Below are positions 19,701 through 27,561 of a stretch of 64,000 nt of DNA, one piece after another. Below the pieces are notes generated by a model, which was not told the DNA's origin, searched no databases, and worked only from the letters and a program-made list of their open reading frames with translations. Origin of the DNA: Planctomycetota bacterium (lineage in GTDB: Bacteria > Planctomycetota > UBA8742 > UBA2392); NCBI GenBank assembly GCA_016712285.1, contig JADJRK010000001.1, positions 2,170,001-2,234,000 on the forward strand. The letters are read 5' to 3'. Within the stretch, counting starts at the first letter, position 1. Every line of letters starts with the position of its first letter. Made by a program: the position numbers and the translations under genes.

Positions 19701-20038
19701 CGGCGCCAAGGCGGCGCTTTGACCTGGCGCGGATTCTTGCTGTCGGCGGCAATGAGCCCGACCTGTGGCTTGGCCTGTTCAACATCGACGGCCCCAACCC
19801 CAGCGAAGCCGCAACCTGGATGACCCCCGGCGACTCGGTGCTGATCGCCACAGGCCACGCGCGGCTGGCGCAACGCTACACCGGCACACGCGCCCAGGGG
19901 CTGCGGGCGCTGGCGGTGCAGGAACTGAAACACGCGTTCGAAGAAGGGTACCTGAACCGCGCGAAGATCCTGAACGACGACTACCTGTCCAAGCTGGTCA
20001 CCGACCCCGAGCTATCCAAATACTTCGACGTGAAGTAG
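16787..20038 (+). CDS. Large Ser/Thr protein kinase with transmembrane helix and TPR-like repeats
   Basis: 1083 residues, the same architecture as the 9032 gene. The kinase domain spans ~76-390: ARGGMGAV near 81, VAMKVL lysine, HRDLKPEN near 214, DWGLAKQL near 234, GTPAYMSPEQARG near 284. One membrane helix (~431-450) is followed by a long Glu/Arg/Ala coiled coil (~455-525) and then helical TPR-like repeats with weaker consensus than its relative. ATG 16787 is used because a GGGG-containing purine stretch lies about 10 bases upstream and homology begins soon after. The pair probably arose by duplication of an ancestral kinase gene. Targets are unknown. Confidence 0.92.
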   Translation: MASESTTGTAPADSGFLELESMDSMQRLGDERSAIFFEGGSTLVDLDGLSEKQAHQSAEEHRAEMAHGHHTSERYKVVSEIARGGMGAVLEVHDSDLDRRVAMKVLLRDTRQRESDSGSPVSTGPVNRFIGEAQLTGNLEHPNIVPVHELGLDSQGRVYFTMKRVKGRSLRQIMDKLRQGHPATLAEFTLGKLLTILLKICDAIDFAHSRGIIHRDLKPENIMVGQFGEVLVMDWGLAKQLGEIEKPDTKLAESARFTLDVSLGAADGDDSNETREGTVSGTPAYMSPEQARGLVKELSRHTDIFCLGGMLYEMLCFVPPFLAAKMTEALDHARSHRLLPPKQKLDTVLADPQLKRAFGEAGIARARKHPRELVSIALHAMAEDRMRRYPSVADFKHDIESYISAQPVSAHRDNPWAMLSKWSRRNPTRAAVFTLALVFMLIGGVVFAAVRAKTAADRYDLSEKSRLSEEGRREETERRLKAEKESRAQAEQARIKAEQVAALEQKNRERETREREAMDRRAEAFTLYSQGADLRGRASSFMDWRERAKLWGQASVHFKRALEKDPDFVEAHIELANIYADLGYDDDALFHFARADALTASTTGRGHVEALMAYAMYDFQRKVLREGVTGGLEEVFRRFKPVRDAAEPGSYYARIAQVLLDLGDAFRNAEGVDFLRAKDLAADRLQEIEREGMPLWEVYSLLAFFEQGTGSSRVRRDYLRRARELKPNLPLLVWVDVLHGGRGGSIQERRGIGAWDRFIEQFPYDPRGHYSRASVRFGSESERDYTLEVADLKQAIELNPRYADAHKLLLRVYVREASQAEAIAHIDSMRRNPSGLDNAQINLIEAELTAATGEFGRLGALVMASMMENPVDGTATLAQAVSVLLRDHEYEALVGLCESVEQRMGDDTPPLVMLFLGRALTMLGRFKESSAVLDPLEKNPAQLPREYRATASGWADDARAYPVLLGSLTSLPAPRRRFDLARILAVGGNEPDLWLGLFNIDGPNPSEAATWMTPGDSVLIATGHARLAQRYTGTRAQGLRALAVQELKHAFEEGYLNRAKILNDDYLSKLVTDPELSKYFDVK

Positions 20039-20154
20039 CACCCGCTCACGCCGGCGGCGAACAACCCGCATTGCGCTGGGCGTTTCACAGTTGCGTAGTG
20101 TTCAAGAGCAGTTGCCGCTCGCCGGGACCGAGCCAAACAAGCGGCGCGTGACGC

Positions 20155-20412
20155 CTATCGCGCGAGTTCGTAGGTGTTTTTGCCGGACTTCTTCAGCTTG
20201 CCCTTGGCTACCAGGGCGTCCCATACCTCTTGCGGGTATTGGTCGGGCGGCGTGATGCCCGTGATCGTTGGGCGGGCGCCGCTCAGGTGGCTTGCGGGCG
20301 CCATGCTGCCGGCTGCGTCGGCCTGGTAAATCTTCAGGCGCTTCTTGAAGGCCTTGAAGGCGCGTTCCATCTCTTCTTTTGTGACTGCTTTGCTGACTTC
20401 TTCGCTGTCCAT
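20155..20412 (-). CDS. Small conserved-looking hypothetical protein
   Basis: 85 residues, charged and soluble, with no signal peptide. The N-terminal half (VTKEEMERAFKAFKKRLKIYQADA) should form a helix; the C-terminal half TPPDQYPQEVWDALVAKGKLKKSGKNTYELAR looks like a small winged or helical segment. It starts 24 bp after the transketolase subunit gene on the same strand, where a split transketolase would normally have its C-terminal subunit, so it is probably co-transcribed. I do not recognise the family. Confidence 0.65.
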   Translation of the reverse strand: MDSEEVSKAVTKEEMERAFKAFKKRLKIYQADAAGSMAPASHLSGARPTITGITPPDQYPQEVWDALVAKGKLKKSGKNTYELAR

Positions 20413-20436
20413 GGCCTCTCCGGTTTGCCGCCCTGC

Positions 20437-21294
20437 CTATGCGCCTAAATCTTTCAGCGCCTGCGCCGCCTGCTCTTTGCTGGGCGTTTTGCCGTGCCAC
20501 TTGTAGCCGTCGGCTTCCATGAACTTCACGCCCTTGCCCATGATCGTGTTGGCCACGATCGCCGTGGGCTTGCCCTTGGTCTGTTGCGCCCTGTTCATGG
20601 CGTCGAAAATCTGGCCGTAGTCGTGGCCGTCGATCACGATCGTCTCAAACCCGAACGCCCGCAGCTTGTCCGGAAACGGCTCAAGGCTCATCACGCTTTC
20701 CGTGGTGCCGTCGATCTGCGCGTCGTTGCGGTCCACGATGATGGTCAGGTTGTCGGCTTTGTGGTGGCTGGCAGCCATGAACGCTTCCCAGGGCAGGCCT
20801 TCCTGCAACTCACCGTCGCCGCACAGGGCCCACACGTGGGTGTCGCGGCCGCTCATGCGCTCGGCCAGCGCCATGCCCAGCGCGCCGCAGATGCCGTGGC
20901 CCAGGCTGCCGGTACTGAGCTCGACGCCCGGGGTCTTGTGCATCGCGGGGTGGCCCTGCAGGTGGCTGCCCACCTGGCGCAGCGTCTTGAACCACTCTTT
21001 AGGAAAGTAACCGCGCTCGCCCAATGCGGCGTACAGGATCGGGCAGATGTGGCCATTGCTGAGCACGACGCGGTCGCGCTCAAGCCAGCCGGGGTTTTTA
21101 GGGTCATGTCGCACGAACCCACCGAAGTACAGGCAGGCAAAGATGTCCGCCATGCCGAGGCTGCCGCCGGGGTGGCCGCTGCCTGCGGGGGCCAGCATGT
21201 TGATGACTTCAATGCGCAGGTTGCGCGCGGTGTCACGAAGTTCGGCTTCAAGTTCGGGTGTCAGTGCGGGCATGGTGCGCTCTTGTACTTGCAT
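20437..21294 (-). CDS. tktN: Transketolase N-terminal subunit (split transketolase)
   Basis: 285 residues: the thiamine-diphosphate pyrophosphate-binding half of transketolase, which acts in the pentose phosphate pathway once joined to a separate C-terminal subunit. Family features are SGHPGGSLGMADI, DRVVLSNGH, HPAMHKTPGVELSTGSLGHG, the ThDP motif GDGELQEGLPWEAFMAASHHKADNLTIIVDRN and the final YKWHGKTPS. Length is that of the N-terminal half alone. The C-terminal subunit is not adjacent and not in this window. The first ATG is preferred: AAAGG lies 7 bases upstream. Confidence 0.93.
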   Translation of the reverse strand: MQVQERTMPALTPELEAELRDTARNLRIEVINMLAPAGSGHPGGSLGMADIFACLYFGGFVRHDPKNPGWLERDRVVLSNGHICPILYAALGERGYFPKEWFKTLRQVGSHLQGHPAMHKTPGVELSTGSLGHGICGALGMALAERMSGRDTHVWALCGDGELQEGLPWEAFMAASHHKADNLTIIVDRNDAQIDGTTESVMSLEPFPDKLRAFGFETIVIDGHDYGQIFDAMNRAQQTKGKPTAIVANTIMGKGVKFMEADGYKWHGKTPSKEQAAQALKDLGA

Positions 21295-21321
21295 GGATCG
21301 CCTTTGTGGTAGGCGCGGGCG

Positions 21322-21349
21322 TTTCCGTCCGCACGCACCAAAGTATAGT
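21322..21349 (+). promoter_or_regulatory. Possible promoter for argB
   Basis: TTTCCG (21322-21327) and TATAGT (21344-21349) are separated by 16 bp, 51 bp upstream of the argB start in the divergent tktN/argB gap. The -10 is good and the -35 poor. Weak evidence from pattern alone. Confidence 0.3.
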
Positions 21350-21399
21350 GCGCCCCTTTCCGCAAGGGCCCGTTGTTGGACGATTGGGGATTGGTGTCA

Positions 21400-22314
21400 A
21401 TGGACGACGTAAGCGTACTGTTGCAGGCCCTGCCCTATCTGCGCCGTTACCGCGACAAGGTGTTCGTCGTGAAAGTCGGCGGCGAGATTGCCAAGACGCC
21501 CGACGCGCTGGACCTGTTTGCCAAAGACGTCGCCATGCTGAACCAGCTTGGCATTCGCATCATCGTGATTCACGGAGGCGGGCCCCAGCTTGACGAAGTC
21601 AGCGGCAAGATGGGCGTAAAGCCGGAAAAGGTCGGCGGCCGCCGCATCACTGACGATGCGACGCTCGAAATGGCCAAGATGGTGTTCGCCGGCAGCATCA
21701 ACACCGACATCCTGGCGGCGATTCGCAAGGCGGGCGTGCTGCCCGTGGGCCTGAGCGGCCTGGATGGCGAAGTGCTGACCGCCATGCGCCGCCCGCCCAA
21801 GGAAATGGTCGACCCCGACACCGGCGAAAAGACGACCGTCGACTTCAAGAACGTCGGTGACATCCGGGATTGCAACCCGGCGCTGCTGCGCACACTGGTC
21901 GAGAACCGCTACATCCCCGTGCTGAGCCCGCTGGCCTGCGACGACGAAGGGCACATCCTGAACATCAACGCCGACACCGTGGCGTGCACCGTCGCCGGCG
22001 AAATGCAAGCCGAGAAGCTGTTCATGCTCACGAACACCAACGGCGTGCTGCGCGACATGGCCGACCCCGAAAGCCGCTACGTCTACCTGACCGTCAGCCA
22101 GGCCGAAGCCCTGATCGAGAAACGTGAAGTGAAAGCCGGCATGGTGCCAAAGCTGCAGGGCGCAATCGTGGCTGTGCGCGGCGGCGTGAAGCGCGCGTAC
22201 CTGATCAACGGATTGAAGCCGCACTCGCTGCTGAAAGAAGTCTTCACCCGCAAAGGCGACGGCACGATGGTGCTCGATGACAGCGCGGAGAAGGACTACC
22301 TCGAGCGCGGGTAG
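21400..22314 (+). CDS. argB: Acetylglutamate kinase
   Basis: 304 residues. Phosphorylates N-acetylglutamate in the second step of arginine synthesis. Motifs: FVVKVGGEIA (phosphate-binding Lys/Gly), IVIHGGGPQLDEVSGKMG, GGRRITDDATLEMAKMVFAGSINTDI, LNINADTVACTVAGEMQAEKLFMLTNTNGV and the C-terminal GMVPKLQGAIVAVRGGVKRAYLING. An ~18-residue lysine/acidic insertion (PPKEMVDPDTGEKTTVDF) is present in the middle, seen in many homologues. ATG 21400 has GGGGA 9 bases upstream. No other arg gene is nearby. Confidence 0.95.
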   Translation: MDDVSVLLQALPYLRRYRDKVFVVKVGGEIAKTPDALDLFAKDVAMLNQLGIRIIVIHGGGPQLDEVSGKMGVKPEKVGGRRITDDATLEMAKMVFAGSINTDILAAIRKAGVLPVGLSGLDGEVLTAMRRPPKEMVDPDTGEKTTVDFKNVGDIRDCNPALLRTLVENRYIPVLSPLACDDEGHILNINADTVACTVAGEMQAEKLFMLTNTNGVLRDMADPESRYVYLTVSQAEALIEKREVKAGMVPKLQGAIVAVRGGVKRAYLINGLKPHSLLKEVFTRKGDGTMVLDDSAEKDYLERG

Positions 22315-22325
22315 GAGAGGCTCGC

Positions 22326-22667
22326 ATGTATCAGCTCATCACGGCAAATGCGGGCAGCGATGAACCCGTCATCTTGGCGGGCATCGGCACCGTCCACACG
22401 GGTGAGTTTGGAGTGTTTGGAGAACTGGAGTTGAAGCCTGAAGTCGTTCGTTTGGTAGTCGAGTGCCTGCAAGGCCCGGAAGAGGGTGTGGTCGAAAAGT
22501 CTGCTCCGCTCAAGCTGAATGAATCTGGCTTTGGAATGGCCTTACGATGGTTCTTCGTCGAGAGCTTGCGGTTACAGCCCGGAGTTTGGAAACTGTATCT
22601 CGATTGCAAGGGGCTCGATGTGACGCAGGGCCGCCCCCGTGTCATCGTGGTAAAGGATGAGCTGTGA
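22326..22667 (+). CDS. Hypothetical protein
   Basis: 113 residues, 11 bp after argB and overlapping the next small gene (TGATG), so the three form a probable transcription unit. Sequence is a mix of beta-prone segments (VILAGIGTVHTGEFGVFGELELKPEVVRLVV, WKLYLDCKGLDVTQGRPRVIVVKDEL) with no signal peptide or cysteines. Base composition is lower in GC than argB, which hints at later acquisition. Function unknown. A similar role to small immunity-like or adaptor proteins cannot be tested from sequence. Confidence 0.6.
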   Translation: MYQLITANAGSDEPVILAGIGTVHTGEFGVFGELELKPEVVRLVVECLQGPEEGVVEKSAPLKLNESGFGMALRWFFVESLRLQPGVWKLYLDCKGLDVTQGRPRVIVVKDEL

Positions 22668-22813
22668 TGGCCAAGTCGAAGAAAGACACAGCACGCAAGA
22701 TCAGCGTTCGCATCGACGCTGATGGCCGCACTACGATTGTTGGCGCCAAGAAACTCAAGAAGATGAAGCTGGTCGAAGTTCGACCCCCCAATCGCCGGCG
22801 CAAGTCTGCATAG
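22667..22813 (+). CDS. Small basic hypothetical protein (48 aa)
   Basis: Start ATG at 22667 overlaps the previous stop by one base (TGATG), a typical translational-coupling junction. It encodes 48 residues, strongly basic (MAKSKKDTARKISVRIDADG to VEVRPPNRRRKSA), with no cysteine or hydrophobic segment, consistent with a nucleic-acid- or ribosome-associated small protein. The stop codon at 22811 abuts the convergent UbiA gene. Existence is supported by the coupled start and the absence of spare sequence. Confidence 0.55.
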   Translation: MAKSKKDTARKISVRIDADGRTTIVGAKKLKKMKLVEVRPPNRRRKSA

Positions 22814-23788
22814 TCAAGTCGGGCTCACCCACGCCGACAGCACTTTGCCCACCGGGTAGCACGCCAGCGCCAGCAGACCCCATAGCGGCTGGTGCGGCAC
22901 CAGCAGCAGCGCAAAACCACACATCAGCAGGCACTCGCCGCGAATGCCGGCCCCCACCGTGCGCCCCAGGTTCGGCGGCGTGGGCTCGCGCCGCGCAACA
23001 TCCAGCAGCCGCTGCAACGTCACCAGCAGCCACGCCAGCACCGCCAGCGGCACGAACACGCCCAGCACCGGGCTGTGCGCACTGCCCGGCTGGCCCAGCA
23101 CGTAGGCGGGAAACACCAGCACCGCCGCATACAACAGCCACGCCACGCTGCGCAGCGCGGCTTTGCCGCCGCCGCTGTCCTCGAACAGGCTGACAATCGT
23201 GACCAGGCAGAAGTACAGGAACACGCTGGCGGCAAACAGCCGCCACGTTTCCTGCTGCGCAATCAGCTCCATGCGGCCAAACGCGAACAGCGGCAGGCTC
23301 ACGTGCAGGGCGCGACAAAGGGCAATCACGACAACGCCCGCGGCAGCACGAGCAAACGGCTGCGACACACGCGCGCCATGGATGCGCCCGATCGCCAGCC
23401 AGTTGTAAAGAAACACCAGCACAATCAGCAGCGCCACCCAGCCGGCCACGCCGGCCAGCCAACCGCCGATCAACCCGGCTGCGAACAGCACAGCCATCAC
23501 GACCCAAGCCTGCGACCAACTGATTTCGCCCGTGATGATCGGGCGCTGCTTGCGCAGCAGGGCGTCTTTGCGCGCGTGCATCACGTCGTTCAGCGCCATG
23601 CCGCCCAAATAGACGCCAAGGCTCGCCAGCATCAGCCACGGCAGCCGGGCCGGAAATACGGTAAACGAAGCCCGGCTGGCCAGCGCGTAGGCCAGCGCCA
23701 TGCCGCCAAACACATCCGCCAGCGCCGATGGCAGCGCGGAAACACGAACGAGCTTGGCAACAGCGAGCAGTTTCAAGCCGGCTTTCAT
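22814..23788 (-). CDS. UbiA-family membrane prenyltransferase
   Basis: 324 residues with about nine hydrophobic helices. Transfers an isoprenoid chain to an aromatic or other small acceptor. The first Asp-rich motif is ND(V)MHARKD (near residue 66) followed by the conserved RPIITGEIS; the second Asp-rich motif is degenerate (LYNWLAIGRIHG region), as in the divergent EboC-like branch. No quinone or ebo cluster genes are adjacent, so the substrate is open. Convergent with the 48-aa gene, with zero spacing; the ATP-grasp gene lies 191 bp upstream on the same strand. Confidence 0.85.
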   Translation of the reverse strand: MKAGLKLLAVAKLVRVSALPSALADVFGGMALAYALASRASFTVFPARLPWLMLASLGVYLGGMALNDVMHARKDALLRKQRPIITGEISWSQAWVVMAVLFAAGLIGGWLAGVAGWVALLIVLVFLYNWLAIGRIHGARVSQPFARAAAGVVVIALCRALHVSLPLFAFGRMELIAQQETWRLFAASVFLYFCLVTIVSLFEDSGGGKAALRSVAWLLYAAVLVFPAYVLGQPGSAHSPVLGVFVPLAVLAWLLVTLQRLLDVARREPTPPNLGRTVGAGIRGECLLMCGFALLLVPHQPLWGLLALACYPVGKVLSAWVSPT

Positions 23789-23979
23789 GTTCAGGCGTGG
23801 CCCGGTCTCGCACGTGGGCCACTGAGTTCACAGAGAGATGCTAAGAAACTGTCGCGGTCGCAGTCCAATGAGGAGAACGGCAAAAGGGATGAAACCATAT
23901 GTGAACATAGGTGCACATGTTCATGGATGTTCACCGATGGTTGCTGTCGCCGTCAAACTCAAGCGACGAGTAGCAACCT

Positions 23980-25437
23980 CTACCCGCGGCCGCCGGTGGT
24001 TCGGCGCCTGCGCGGGCGGGCGGCTTCGATCGGGCCGGTCTTGCTGCGGCCGCCCAGTTCCAGCACCGGGACAACTCCGCCGCCGCGGCGCACGTTCACG
24101 ACCGGGTCGGCGCTGACGCGACCGATGCACCCGGCATACTCGCCGCGCACGGCGAACGCCCCCAGCGTCAGGTACTTCTTCTGCTCGACGACCTCGGCGC
24201 CCTCGGTCAGCAGCGTCACGTGCTCGCAGGAGTTCACGTACTCCTGCACCACGCCCTGGTTATTCACGGCCTCGTCCAGGCGCTTGAGCCATTCCTGCTT
24301 GTCGCAGAACGGGCCCAGCACCACATCTTCGCCGCCGTGGCCGCCGCCGGGCTTGAGCACAAACTTCTCGGGGCGCGTCGCCACGTACGAAAGCAGGTCG
24401 ATCTCGCGACCCATGTAATCGGTGCTGCGCTCCTGCAGCATGCGCGTCCAGGGCATCAGGCGCAGCTTGGCCTGGTTTTCCGCCGCCGTGAAAAACCGGT
24501 CAAAGGCGTTGCTGGTCAAGATCTCGAGCACGTTCTTGTTGCCCGCCAGCTTTGACCGCAGCGGGTTCACGCACACCACGTCGCCGTGCCGCAACGCCCG
24601 CAAGAACGGCGCCACCAGCACGCGACGGCGCGCAAGCTCGGGTACCAGTGCCCGGCGCATCACCAGGTGATAGCGCGTGTCGCCGTGGTACAAGCCGCGA
24701 TCCTCAGGCTTGAACTCAAACTCGCGCGGGTCAATGCAGTTGGCGACATAACCGCGCTGGCGCAGGCCCTGGGCCAGCAATTCCTGCTCAGGCAGTGTCG
24801 AGGTGCCGTCAAAATCCACAATCGCGATGTTGGGCTTGTCCTGGGTTGCCTTGGCGTGTTCTGAGTACGCCGCCAGCAGCGCGTCGGCGTACAGGTCGGC
24901 CGTGGGCGCGCTCGGGAACAGGCTGTGCATGCCGGCTTCGCGCGCGCATTCCTGCGTCTGGAAACTGGTGTCGAGGATGTTGCTGAACACCGCGCCCGCC
25001 GGCGAGTCCACGTTGAATTCAAGAAAGCGCGGGCCGCCATGCGTCGGGATGTAGTCGTAGCGCGCAAACTCAATCGCAAGCCGCGAGGGCGCATCATTCA
25101 GCGCCAGCTCTTCAATGTTCGGCGAGACACCCAGCTGCTCCATAAACGCAACGCTGTTCAGCGCCAGGCCCACCACCTGCTCAAGCAGGTTGCTGATCGT
25201 GCGCACGTCGCGTGTCAGTTCGCGCACGTCGTTGCCGGTCAACAGCCACGGCGCCTGCATCGCGCGCAGGCTCTTGCCATCCATGCGAAAGCCACGGTCG
25301 CGCAATGCAACGGTCAGGCCCGCGTCGGCTTCGCGCGCACGCACCGGCGAGCGCCTGATTGCGGCGCGAAACTCGTTCAACATGTCCGCCGCGACGTCAA
25401 TCTTGCGCGTCGGCTTGGCTGAGCCATCAATGGACAT
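23980..25437 (-). CDS. ATP-grasp-fold ligase-like protein (glutathionylspermidine-synthase / circularly permuted type)
   Basis: 485 residues, soluble. The C-terminal part has FVLKPGGGHGGEDVVLGPF followed by VVQEYVNS and the late segment AGCIGRVSADPVVNVRRGGG, reminiscent of the glycine-rich loop and Mg-binding end of ATP-grasp enzymes. The N-terminal half has EFARYDYIPTHGGPRFLEFNVDSPAG, which resembles the substrate region of circularly permuted ATP-grasp and glutathionylspermidine synthase families (E-x-N motif). Predicted to form an amide or peptide bond. The last ~20 residues are Arg-rich. Substrate unknown; the UbiA gene follows on the same strand, 191 bp away. Confidence 0.7.
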   Translation of the reverse strand: MSIDGSAKPTRKIDVAADMLNEFRAAIRRSPVRAREADAGLTVALRDRGFRMDGKSLRAMQAPWLLTGNDVRELTRDVRTISNLLEQVVGLALNSVAFMEQLGVSPNIEELALNDAPSRLAIEFARYDYIPTHGGPRFLEFNVDSPAGAVFSNILDTSFQTQECAREAGMHSLFPSAPTADLYADALLAAYSEHAKATQDKPNIAIVDFDGTSTLPEQELLAQGLRQRGYVANCIDPREFEFKPEDRGLYHGDTRYHLVMRRALVPELARRRVLVAPFLRALRHGDVVCVNPLRSKLAGNKNVLEILTSNAFDRFFTAAENQAKLRLMPWTRMLQERSTDYMGREIDLLSYVATRPEKFVLKPGGGHGGEDVVLGPFCDKQEWLKRLDEAVNNQGVVQEYVNSCEHVTLLTEGAEVVEQKKYLTLGAFAVRGEYAGCIGRVSADPVVNVRRGGGVVPVLELGGRSKTGPIEAARPRRRRTTGGRG

Positions 25438-25575
25438 GAATGGACTTTACGCTGCCTGTGCCCTAGGGCAAGCTGACATATGTGCAGTTGGTACCAAATG
25501 GGCCGGTATTTGCGTCGGCAAGTCGGCTTGGCAGTCGTTTCATGTTTATTGCAACTTTCGCCGGAGACTGAACAT

Positions 25576-27225
25576 ATGCGCCTGCCTGCCTGTTTTGCCG
25601 TGGCGCTTTGCCTTGCCGCGATGCTGGTCAACCCCACAGTCGCCCAGGACGCCCCCGGCGGCGCGTTCAAGGATGGCTGGAACACGTGGGCCGAAACCAA
25701 GGTCGGTGATTACGTGCAATACCGCCTGGCAGCGGGCCTGACCGTGACCTACGAGCTCAAATCCATTGCCGAAGACGGCACCCTGACCATCGAAATCGCC
25801 AACTTCAGCGCCGAAGGCGGCGAGCTTTCGCGCCGCGAAATCCAGCGCACCGTCGACAAGGCGCCGGTGCAGGCCAAGGCCCCGGGCGCCGAAATCGCCA
25901 CCCAGTGGGGCACAGCCGAATACGAGATGGCGGACATCAAGCTGCCCTGCGAAACCGTCACGTGGACCGGCGACAAGATCACCGGCAGCACGTGGTTCAG
26001 CCGCAGTGTGCCCTGCGGCGGCGTTGTGAAATCCGGCACCGACGGCGCCGACACGGTGTGGCTGGTCGGTTTCATCAAGGACGGCACCAGCTACGCCCTG
26101 ACCCACGAAGAGCCGGAACCGGAACCAGAACCGGAACCGGAACCCCTGCCCGACGCACTTGCCGGCTACGGCGACCCCATCGCCATGGGACTGCCTGAAA
26201 AAGTGCGCAAACAAATGCAGGACCAGGGCACAGCCATCACGCGCATGCGCCTGTACTTCAAAGACGACAGCGGCGCTGAAGACGGCGTTTCCCTTGAGTA
26301 CGAAGGCATGTACACCGAGGTGCCGATCATCTACGCGGCCTTTGACTCAGACCGTTGCGACAAGGCCCTGAGCTACAAAGACTGGCTGGCGCGCGACGGC
26401 CGCTTTGTCGACCTCGGCTTCGACATCAAGACGCGCCCCAAGACGCTCAAGGGCATGGAAGTCAAAATCGAGCACAGCCACCTGCAGGGCGAGACCGAAA
26501 CGACACTCTCAACATTCGAAATCTCCAGGCCCGAGCCCGGCGACCCCTGGGAAAGCCTGCGCCTGCGCGGTGCACGCCCCGGCATCAACCGCTACACGCT
26601 GATCGTCACCTACACCGACAGCAAGAACCAGCAAAGCGAGCAGCGCGGCTTCAGCCACTGGGTCATCGTCGCGGCGCCGCCGATGTTCGAATTCACAAAC
26701 CAGGCGACCGGCGTGGCCACGCAGACGCAGGCCGGCGGCTTGACCCTGCTCGATGCCGAAGTGCGGCTGGACGGCAGCTTTCTGCTGCACCACGGCCTGG
26801 ATGCCGCGGACTGCACGCTGCGCATCAGCAAGCGCGGCAAGCGCGAGTTCAACCTGGAATCCCTGCCGCCCGACGTGCGCCGCGCCATCGAGCGCGATGC
26901 CACGCCGCTGGGCTGGCAGGAACTTGGCCGTTGCGAACTGAACGGCGGCACCATCGGCGGCCGCCGCGCCGCAACCGTCGAGGATTCTTTCGTCAAGATC
27001 ACCTTCAAGCACGCCTTCGCAGCCGCCAGCAACGTGCTGCCCGTGACTGAAGACTGGGAGTACCGCTTTGAGCTGCACCACCGCGGCACACACCAGGCGC
27101 TGGCCACGTGGACGGCGAACATCTCGCTCAAGATCAACCGGCCCGACGAAATCGGCAAAGCGAAACTCAAGGTCACAGCGACGGGCATGGCTGAGCCGCT
27201 GCTGGTGCCATTTGAGAAGAAATAG
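25576..27225 (+). CDS. Secreted hypothetical protein with Glu-Pro repeat linker
   Basis: 549 residues. Cleavable signal peptide (MRLPACFAVALCLAAMLVNPTVAQ). Residues ~25-180 form a beta-rich domain (VGDYVQYRLAAGLTVTYEL..., two cysteines), then an (EP)n linker at about residue 179, then ~360 residues of beta-rich sequence with Ig-like features (GINRYTLIVTYTDSKNQ). ATG 25576 is chosen because GGAGA lies 8 bases upstream and the signal peptide follows at once. It is convergent with the ferredoxin gene, stop to stop. I do not recognise a named family; an envelope or extracellular role is inferred from the signal peptide. Confidence 0.8.
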   Translation: MRLPACFAVALCLAAMLVNPTVAQDAPGGAFKDGWNTWAETKVGDYVQYRLAAGLTVTYELKSIAEDGTLTIEIANFSAEGGELSRREIQRTVDKAPVQAKAPGAEIATQWGTAEYEMADIKLPCETVTWTGDKITGSTWFSRSVPCGGVVKSGTDGADTVWLVGFIKDGTSYALTHEEPEPEPEPEPEPLPDALAGYGDPIAMGLPEKVRKQMQDQGTAITRMRLYFKDDSGAEDGVSLEYEGMYTEVPIIYAAFDSDRCDKALSYKDWLARDGRFVDLGFDIKTRPKTLKGMEVKIEHSHLQGETETTLSTFEISRPEPGDPWESLRLRGARPGINRYTLIVTYTDSKNQQSEQRGFSHWVIVAAPPMFEFTNQATGVATQTQAGGLTLLDAEVRLDGSFLLHHGLDAADCTLRISKRGKREFNLESLPPDVRRAIERDATPLGWQELGRCELNGGTIGGRRAATVEDSFVKITFKHAFAAASNVLPVTEDWEYRFELHHRGTHQALATWTANISLKINRPDEIGKAKLKVTATGMAEPLLVPFEKK

Positions 27226-27561
27226 CTAGTCCGGCACGATGCGGATGACCACGTCGCCCGTGGGAATGCACTGGCAGGCAAGGCGCACGTTTTCTCCCTG
27301 GCGCTTGATGCGCGAGAGGATTTTGGTTTCGCACTCGGTTTTGGCGTTGATGTTTTCCATGCCCTCGAGCACCTCAATGTTGCAGGTGCCGCACGAGCAA
27401 TGGCCGCCGCAGACGCTGGTGATCGTCACGCGATTGTCGAACAGCACGAACAGGATCGGGTCGCCGGGCGTGGCGTAGACTTCAACGTCTTTGTCAGCGA
27501 CCACGATGCGTGCCATCGGCGTATTGAACATCTCGCGCGCCCGCGACGGTAGTCGCAGCAT
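27226..27561 (-). CDS. 2Fe-2S ferredoxin
   Basis: Up to 111 residues. Plant/adrenodoxin-type fold with cluster motif C-GGHCS-C-GT-C (CX5CX2C, with an extra Cys inside the first loop) and a distal fourth ligand in RLACQC. A one-electron carrier for an unidentified redox partner. The start is uncertain: the first ATG at 27561 directly follows the stop of the PA14 gene (TGAATG), and ATGs at 27531 and 27516 would remove an N-terminal basic stretch and fit the family better. Co-transcribed with the upstream PA14 gene. Confidence 0.9.
   Translation of the reverse strand: MLRLPSRAREMFNTPMARIVVADKDVEVYATPGDPILFVLFDNRVTITSVCGGHCSCGTCNIEVLEGMENINAKTECETKILSRIKRQGENVRLACQCIPTGDVVIRIVPD

Noticed and set aside
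22814..23788. An ebo-type cluster (UbiA/EboC with phosphatase genes)
   Set aside because: The UbiA gene is about 38 kb from the alkaline-phosphatase-superfamily gene and lacks the other ebo genes, so no cluster is present here.
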